From Monosiga brevicollis MX1 (lineage: Eukaryota; Opisthokonta; Choanoflagellata; Craspedida; Salpingoecidae): a stretch of DNA of 64,000 nt. This document shows positions 57,266 through 64,000 of this stretch, in pieces. Made by a program: the position numbers and the translations under genes. The stretch covers positions 786,791 to 850,790 of the forward strand of contig NW_001865039.1 of the NCBI RefSeq assembly GCF_000002865.3, written 5' to 3'. The stretch's first letter is position 1. Each line of letters begins with the position of its first letter. The notes beneath the pieces are model-generated. The model worked only from the letters and a program-made list of their open reading frames with translations. It made no database searches and was not told the DNA's origin.

Positions 57266-60081
57266 TTAGTTGGAGCCGCAAGTTGGGTTGCATCGGTAAG
57301 GGAGCTTGTCATTGTAGGTGCATGGCGTGTAGGTGTGGGCGCTGGCCGGGTCGGTGACCGGAGCGTTCCACCTGGGAAACAGGGAACAGTCAAAGTGAGC
57401 AAGAGGATCGACAGCGCCGGATGAGACAGTATCATTCCCTCCGGCAAGCCCTCACCAGCTAGAGACGGCCTGCTCCATGGTAACATTGTTGATCTATTGT
57501 CAAAGTCCACCATATGAGGTGAGCCAATGCCCTGTATTTGCTCGGCACGAGGAGAAGTACGCACAGCAAACTGGGTATAATACGAGTTGCTGGAGGCAGC
57601 GCAGTGCGTGTGGCAGCTGTACACAAAGCCACCATTGCCTGGGATTGCAGAAGAACCATCAATCACATCACCACGGTGAGAACAAGAGCGCTGCGAGGCG
57701 CCTGGGAACCAGGTGGTGGGGGATACAAGCATGACGCCGTACCAGCCGCTTGGGAAGTGGGCACATCAAAGGCCTTGACAAAGTCGTTCTCGTACTGTGT
57801 GCATTTAGACCGAATAAGAAAAAAAAATAGAAGCAGGGTGGCACAGGACAAACCCGTAAAGGATGGGCATCACGAGACGCACGGACCACATGGCGACCAC
57901 AAAAAGATTACCTGAATCATGGCAGGGATCTGGTCCGTGGTGCAATCTTCAGGATTGCCCGAGCACGAGCCCCAACCAGGGGCCGCAGCACAGGCACCGT
58001 TTTGCGTGCTGTTGGCAGCCACGTACTCCGAGGTATAGATGCAACCCGTTTGCCACGAGTCGAGGGCTGAAATGCGGCCCAAAACACGCTCGTTATGACA
58101 TTACATAGGCACCGAAAGATAGGCTCATGCAGTGCGTTCATACCCGAATTAAGCACAAAGATGGGAGCCTTGATATACTTGTAGGTCTCCGGGCCAAAGA
58201 TGCATTGCCACTTGTCCTCATCAGACTTGCTGTAAAAATTTATCAGAGACGTCAGGCGGTCTGAACATTGTAAAAGACTTGGACCGCGCAAACACGTACT
58301 CGGCAATACAGTCCGAGTTGACGCCATTGGTTGCGTTGGACATGGAGAAGACGTATTTCATCTCGTCGGGGTAGACGGGCTTGTCTGAGACAGAAGGCAA
58401 ATAACCCGTGAGAGGCCACTCCTTGAACGCTTGGGACAAAGGGATTCCACATGAGAAGACAAGACGTACTCTCAGTGGTGTTGTGCATGAGGAAAAAGCC
58501 CGACACAGAGGCGGCCTTGAATCGCTGCAGATTGGGCAGCTTCTTTTGCAAATATTCGTGCACATAGTCTGTGTGGGTGTAGCATTTGCATTCGGGCGTG
58601 CACAATCAATGATGGGTGAGGACGGCAAGCGGGAAACATTTGAGACAATCGTGGCAGCAGCTCCAAGGCTGAAGTCGGATTCCAGCCGTAGGATCCAGCG
58701 CAGATCGATAAAGTTCGCACCAGTATGAAGATAAGTGGCCAAACCACCAGCTGAGCAACCACTGAGGAGGACATCGGTGGCGTTGACCAGGCCCATGTCC
58801 ATAAGGGTTCTAGTGAAGATGGGCGCAGACAATGGCAGACACACAAGGTCATGGTCACATGACTCAGGTACTGGTACAGGACCAATCAAGGGAGAAGAAG
58901 AGAGCAAGGACCGAAGACACGTCGACACTCAAGACTGACTCGAGAGTAGCATCCAAGATGCGGTGACCACGAGACCAAAGCTATCAGGCAAATTCAAGCC
59001 GTGAGAATGGCTCGCAAGGGCGGGACTCAAATGCCGTCAAGTACAAAGAGAAGGCAAGAACAGAAACACCATCATGACACCACGGCTGACCTTGGTACCG
59101 TTGACAATAATGGGATCCGTGCGATCACCACTGAACGAAGCGCCGTCACAGCTGTTGAAACATGGTTGCCAAAATCGTGAGAGAAGGAAAAAAAGGGTTG
59201 AAGAGCAATTGAGGCTAGCCCAGACGCGACGTACTAGGAGAGCTGGACGCGGTTGTAGTTGCAAAACTGGGGGTTGACGCTGCAATCGTCACTCATAATG
59301 CCACCGCCGCCGGCGGTCGGGCCCAAGCTACAAGCGAGTGGTGGTGCAAGATTGGCGGTTGATTGTTGGCCACAGACAATCGTCAAGGATGTAATGTCGC
59401 ACAGGCAAACGGCAACTCAAATCTTATCCAAGCGAGTGAGCAACGTACTGAGTTGAGCTACCAAGGTTACCCTTGGAGCGACCGAGGCAATCCCACTACG
59501 AGCACGCACTTGGTGTGAGGCGGGCGGGGACAAGGTGCCCGGGCAACGGATATAAGACGAGATGACGGTATTCACCTCCTGATAGCACCAGCCACCGCCC
59601 TGGAAGAAGATGATCCACTTGTTGGTGTCGTCGCTGCTGGCAGCGGGAGAATGATAAAAGGCTGCAAGGCAAAACGCGAATCACTGAGCGGTTGTCGGGT
59701 GCAAAATTTCGACACGAAATAAAAATGGCAGCCGCAGTAGACAAACGGCCCTCACACCAAAACACTAAAAGCAGAAAGAGTCAACAAAACCAACGAATGC
59801 AGCACGACGCCAAGAGCCGGATCCCGATATGGGCGCACAAATCGAGGCGGCAACGATGGGGCTTTGGGCGAACAGTGAATCGCGCTAGTCAAATCAGTGT
59901 ACATGCGATCGCGATCCGATCGATCGCTCTAAGACTCGTACGCACCGCCAGGGGAGCCGTCGAGGCACAAGGCGCCCTCATCAGCTTTGTCCGTCATGAC
60001 ATGCAAGTTCATATCAATAGCGGAAACACAGGCCGAGGCGGCCAGCGCCGCCATCAGGCAAGCCACGGTCGTTGCACGCAT
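57266..60081 (-). CDS. Secreted pectin-acetylesterase/NOTUM-family esterase, many exons
   Basis: The ATG at 60081 starts a clear signal peptide (MRATTVACLMAALAASACVSA). Later exons carry the family's ordered landmarks: CLDGSPG; the oxyanion segment WIIFFQGGGWCYQE; WDCLGRSKGNLGSS; the nucleophile loop DVLLSGCSAGGLATYLHTG; KAASVSGFFLMHN; YIKAPIFVLNSGMNALDSWQ with the likely catalytic Asp; and GNGGFVYSCHTHCAAS with the likely catalytic His. The last exon (57371-57266) encodes a Cys-containing tail ending in PTCGSN. The GCSAGG loop and KAASVSGFF are closer to plant pectin acetylesterases than to animal NOTUM. Family role: removes acetyl groups from polysaccharides (PAE) or palmitoleate from Wnt (NOTUM). 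Many cysteines and sequons fit secretion. Internal boundaries are only partly fixed. Confidence 0.88.
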
Positions 60082-60227
60082 GGTGACGGTCAGTCGTCGC
60101 AATCTCAAAATGCCAAAACACACACATAAATGAAACATCAACAACAGTGAAAAGACGAAACCCCCTTTACAAACTACAACGAACAAACCAAACGCCTCAC
60201 GTGTAAACTTAGTGTGTGTGTGTGTGT

Positions 60228-60264
<37 letters not shown>

Positions 60265-60266
60265 TG

Positions 60267-60297
<31 letters not shown>

Positions 60298-60655
60298 ACA
60301 TCCATGTATACATGTACATGTATCTGTCTGTCTCTCTGTCTCTCTGTCTCTCTGTCTCTCTCTTGTCTCTCTCTGTCTCTCTGTCTCTCTGTCTGTGTCT
60401 GTGTCTGTGTCTGTGAAACAAGATAGGAAGATAGCATCGAGATAGAAACAAGGCCGCTTGGGAATGAAACGAAAACTTCTCAACAATTAGGAACATGCCC
60501 TGCTACTCAAATGTCAAGGCTTCAACTTTTGCCCGCTGATAAAGGTGGCAACCCAAGCATATGGCGGTGAATTAAGGAAAGATAATAATCACATCTGAAT
60601 GTATCATGAACCTTGCCATCAATTTCGTTGCCAGGCGGCCTGACAAGTCAGGACC
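60082..60655. other. Intergenic region with GT/CT microsatellites
   Basis: Promoter side of the esterase gene and 3' side of the AMSH gene. Contains the tracts described separately; nothing coding. Confidence 0.4.
60211..60418. repeat. Compound GT / GTCT / CT repeat
   Basis: GT dinucleotides (60211-60272) pass into GTCT tetramers (60273-60297), then an ACATGTA stretch, then CT/GTCTCT units to 60384, and end in GTCTGT units. Confidence 0.93.
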
Positions 60656-63134
60656 CTAGCTCGAGCTGGTGCGGAGGTCAATCACCTGAACCAAATCGGG
60701 CATCTGACGCTGTATTGTGTGGCCGCTATCCACAAAGAGGCCTTGTGCCGAATGCGGGTGGTGGCCTATTCGCATACCCACGAAGCACATTCAAAAGTCA
60801 GCACGTGGTGAGCCGGCACCTGCTGGTATTATGGCGGAATCACGCACCACGTTGTTGACATTCCAAGACCTCTGTCACGCCCTGTGCAGTCAGACGGAAG
60901 AGGCGAATGTCGTTGTATTTGATAGAACACACGACTGCCAAAGCCTCGGGTAGCATCAGCTGATATGACAGCGTGGTGTGCAGGTCCTAGCGTCATCCAA
61001 GCCCAGCAGAGGGTGAGCACAAGCAGGCATTCTGGTGCCAGTTTGGATGCTCAACCTTTGACTCCACTCACCACGCTGGACAGAAAGGCCGTCTGTGAGG
61101 GATGCGTGTGTATCCATCCTAGCGTCAACAGCTCGTGTTCATCCTGCATGCACGCATCTTTCGAGTGAGGCCTAGGACGTGGCTGCTCAGATGGGTGCGT
61201 CCTTTGAGAGCCGCAAGCGGTAACAACTGCAGGGATGCGACGGGCCTTACCTGATACCCAAAGAGGGCTTCGTCGCCTGCCTCTGTCGGCTGGCATCCAT
61301 TGGCATCCCCACTCTGGGCTGGTATCAAAACGTGTGAGAGCAGAAAGCTTCCGTCTGCTTGTAAGCGGCCAGCAAGGATGCCACAAGTCTCCTGATCGCG
61401 TTCACTGTTACCGCGAGCGTGCGTGAGAAACTGGTCGAAAAGAATGGGATCGTAAGCTATGCGTGCAAGCTTGGGATCATCCTCCACGACGCGCGGCACA
61501 ACGGGCCCCGTGCTATTGCCGTGTGGACAGCCTAAAACGCTTGCCTGCGTGCCTGTCTGGACGAGGCCTGGGCGCGCATCGCGAGGAGACAAACTCGCGG
61601 GAGTCATGGCCGAAGAAGGCAGCGGGAAGTTGGTAGGGGCGCTCATGTTGTAATAACCCAATGCAGGCGTGGAAGATGATGGGCCATAAGATGATGGGCC
61701 ATAAGATGATGGGCCATAAGAAGCGTAAGAAGGCATGTGTGTTGATGACCTTGGCCAGTAGCATTGTGGTGAGTGATCCGGGGCCATGTGCATTGTGGCA
61801 GCCGTTGCTGGGTACACGGGATACGCGGCTGTGTTGTTTGTTGCTGTCGAAGCCTGATAAGGAGAATCGACTGACGAGGGAATCTGGTGCTGATGCGTCA
61901 AGTGGCCGTCAATCGCGGGGCTGGCTTCCTCGCCTTCACGCAGCCTTTGCAGGGCTTGTTCCTGCATGATCTGCCGCTGTGTGGGCTGGCGGATAGCGTC
62001 GTGGTACTGCTCCAAAGGGTTGGATTTCAGCCTCAGATCGCCCATACTCGCGTACAATTCATCCAACGTCCTTTTGGGCACCGCTGAGGCTGGGAAAGAA
62101 GTGGGAGCGGGCGCTGGGGTCTCACTGCTGGTGGGTGGTATGCGCGTGCTGAGAAGATCGCCAGCGTGATTCCCACCGTGACCGACGTGCGTGGTTTGAG
62201 TTGGAGGGCTCGATGCTCGCAACGGTTCTTCAATGTTGGAGAATTTGCTACTGCTCGATCTTTCGGGTTGAAGTGCTAATAAGCGCTGCTGCAACGACAA
62301 GTCATTCTCAGCTGTCGCCGTGGGTACACTTGCGGGTGGGGTCTTGGCTATTGAATCGGTGTTGCCTTTGACGGCGGCCAAAGGATCGCCGGGCCCGAGG
62401 GGCAGTGGTGGGGCTATGGGGAAGACGCGACTTGGCTGCAATTTGCCGTGGCTGGCCGCCCGCGCCGCGGTTTGCTGCATCGCCTGAAACTCGCGTTCGT
62501 AGCGAGAGAGAAGATCAGTCCGCATCGCCTCGGCTTTGGCCAAAACCTCTTGCAGCTAGCACAAACCGGACAAATTAGTGGTACATGTCAGTCACTCGCA
62601 ACATGACTCGTGGCAAGCCAAGGCGAAGAACATGGTGCACTCAAGCAATTGTTCCAACCTGAGGCACTAGGCGCTGGTATTGCTCGACTTCCTCGGGCTT
62701 GACAGCTTTCACCTTGGCGTTGGCGCCAACGAAGAACGCAGCCATAAGCAGCCCCTTGTACGAGCGCTCCACCTATGCCACCAGCAATGATTGGAATGAT
62801 CGGGGATGGGACAGGACCCAAGCCACTTGAGCACCTACGGGCCTCACCATATATGTTGGACTGTGCACAGACAGGGTGTCATTGCTCAGGGATTTGCGAA
62901 GCAGATCATGACTGAGGCGCAAAATACTTGGCCAAGTCTTGTAAACGTTATAGAAAGCCAACTCTGTGCGCACACGTATGCCAGACGAGAAGCTCGGGTA
63001 AGGTGTGCGAGAGACACCGTCGGTATCAGGTCATAATGGGCCCCGTGGCTCCAAAGGAGCAACATACCGCGATCAACGTCAATGCGGAGCTGTCGCAGCC
63101 GCATCTTGGCGTGCTTTAGACCATGATCGGTCAT
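60656..63134 (-). CDS. STAMBP: AMSH/STAMBP-like K63 deubiquitinase (JAMM metalloprotease)
   Basis: The start MTDHG at 63134 matches the human MSDHG start. The N-terminal helical part lies on short exons ([41 protein letters not shown]... [15 protein letters not shown]). A large exon holds a helix ([22 protein letters not shown]), a long disordered Pro/Ser/Thr region, and the start of the JAMM domain ([31 protein letters not shown]). Further exons give [20 protein letters not shown] with the HxHx10D zinc site, [25 protein letters not shown], and [15 protein letters not shown] with the second zinc site (Cys, His, His) seen in AMSH. It ends in VIDLRTSSS. The catalytic set appears intact. Family role: cuts Lys63-linked ubiquitin chains on endosomes with ESCRT-0. 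Exon ends are partly inferred. Confidence 0.92.
61674..61720. repeat. 15-bp coding tandem repeat in AMSH-like gene
   Basis: Three copies of GGGCCATAAGATGAT, reading on the minus strand as repeated YGPSS. It lies in the disordered linker before the JAMM domain. Confidence 0.93.
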
Positions 63135-63731
63135 GCTGGCAGTTGTGTGAGCCAGCCCGGCTCACCATCGAGCTGCGCAGCTGCTTGTGTTGATGATCAA
63201 CGTTCACTGCTGCTCCCAGGATTCAAGTCTCCGCCAACCAGAATATACTCCACTCCTTGTATCACCCAATGAGATGCAATGTCGCGGCGGCCACGACCCC
63301 GCCCGACCACCTAGATGCGCTCGCTGCGCCGCCGGATAATTAAAAAAAAATGAAAAAAATACACAAAAAGAGAAAACAAGAATTATTTAAACCAACACAC
63401 GTAACATGTGGAAAACTACAAAGGTGTTGCGCATCAGATTCGATTTTCGAACAAATGTAAGACGTTTAAATTTTGTGATGTTGTCAAAGGAAGAGAGAGT
63501 GTGTTTCATTGAGTTTTGAGTTTTGAATTTTGAGCTTTGAGTTTTGAATTTTGAGTTTTGAATTTTGAGTTTTGTTACCAACACTCGAAGTGGCGGCGCA
63601 TCAGACGAGAGGCAGCGGGTCATGACGTGAGCTAGTTGTGCGCCCGCTTCGTTTGTCCGAGCTTCGGATGCAGAGGAATCTTCGAAGGATAGCTTTTAGC
63701 AGCTGGTGGGCGTGGCACTTCGCACAACACC
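63135..63731. promoter_or_regulatory. Divergent promoter region, AMSH-like / CEP104-like
   Basis: About 600 bp between start codons. Its middle is strongly A/T-rich (63340-63580) with a TTTTGAG/TTTTGAA tandem repeat. Confidence 0.5.
63506..63577. repeat. 7-bp TTTTGAG/TTTTGAA tandem repeat
   Basis: About nine imperfect copies of a seven-base unit in which the last base alternates between G and A, giving a 14-bp higher-order period. Confidence 0.92.
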
Positions 63732-64000
63732 ATGCCGAGCAAAGTCCCCTTTCGTATCGTTTACTGCTCGGGTATGAACGGGCCGTTGCATACTGAACTG
63801 CCGTGTGCTTGGACGTCAAGATCTTGACCCTTTTACGCGTTCGTACGCCTGCTCGTTGATTTGCTTTGTGCATGCTGGCAGGAGCTGAAGATGGCCACTC
63901 GGCAGTGGAGCTCGAGGTGCGTGAACCCCGGCTCGGCGTGGCTGCACTCGACACATGCCAGACTAGACCTCGCGACCTCCTGCGCTCCATCCATACCCCA
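63732..64000 (+). CDS. CEP104: 5' end of CEP104-like gene (runs off the window)
   Basis: The ATG at 63732 in context acaccATGC begins MPSKVPFRIVYCSG; after a GT-AG intron (63772-63881) the frame continues AEDGHSAVELEV. This matches the start of CEP104 (human MPHKIGFVVVSSSGHEDGFSAREL) in both spacing and the SSG-x-EDG-x-SA-x-EL core. A possible donor follows at 63917; whether the exon continues is unclear. Family role: binds the tips of ciliary microtubules. Only about 26 residues are visible, so the call rests on a short match. Confidence 0.6.

Noticed and set aside
60174-60496. Arg/Glu/Thr-His and Ser/Leu repeat frames
   Set aside because: Translations of the GT/CT compound repeat.

Overview
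This window looks like nuclear DNA of a unicellular holozoan, most likely a choanoflagellate close to Monosiga brevicollis. That assignment is inference from gene content and gene structure; no search was run. Genes are dense, with one every 2-4 kb. They carry short GT-AG introns, mostly 80-140 bp. Repeats are simple-sequence tracts, and I saw no transposon, retroelement, tRNA, rRNA or CRISPR. Many neighbours are head-to-head or tail-to-tail with only a few hundred bases between them. I rebuilt most genes by joining exons so that splice sites, reading phase and family alignment agree; where this was not completed, the entry says so.

Layout, left to right. 0.8-3.1 kb: coiled-coil protein (+). 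3.4-5.8 kb: leucine-rich-repeat protein (-). 6.3-7.6 kb: CREBZF-like bZIP factor (-). 8.5-9.3 kb: secreted sulfotransferase (-). 9.8-11.3 kb: SCO1 copper chaperone (-). 12.0-19.3 kb: AK9-like multi-domain adenylate kinase (+). 19.4-22.5 kb: UTP18 (+). 23.7-24.8 kb: ankyrin protein (+). 25.7-29.0 kb: second coiled-coil protein (+). 29.2-31.3 kb: SKA3 kinetochore subunit (-). 31.6-33.8 kb: adenylate kinase fused to octopine dehydrogenase (-). 35.0-35.3 kb: mitochondrial uL30 (+). 35.9-40.6 kb: XPF/ERCC4 nuclease (-). 42.2-43.1 kb: SAM methyltransferase (+). 43.9-47.5 kb: secreted sugar-dehydrogenase/PKD/somatomedin-B protein (-), with a 50-N assembly gap in one intron. 49.0-50.1 kb: METTL5 (-). 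50.6-52.4 kb: MMTAG2-like protein (+). 52.5-54.2 kb: CAF1/CNOT7-like protein (-). 55.0-56.8 kb: EI24 (+). 57.3-60.1 kb: pectin-acetylesterase/NOTUM-family esterase (-). 60.7-63.1 kb: AMSH/STAMBP deubiquitinase (-). 63.7 kb to the end: 5' part of a CEP104-like gene (+).

These are mostly unrelated housekeeping, flagellar, repair and secreted genes rather than one pathway. The most unusual items are: (1) a single polypeptide joining a probable N-myristoylated AK1-type kinase to a full-length octopine dehydrogenase; (2) a CAF1 deadenylase paralogue that appears to have lost three catalytic residues; (3) METTL5 with an arginine-glycine-rich insert inside its catalytic domain; (4) a secreted GSDH-PKD-somatomedin-B architecture.
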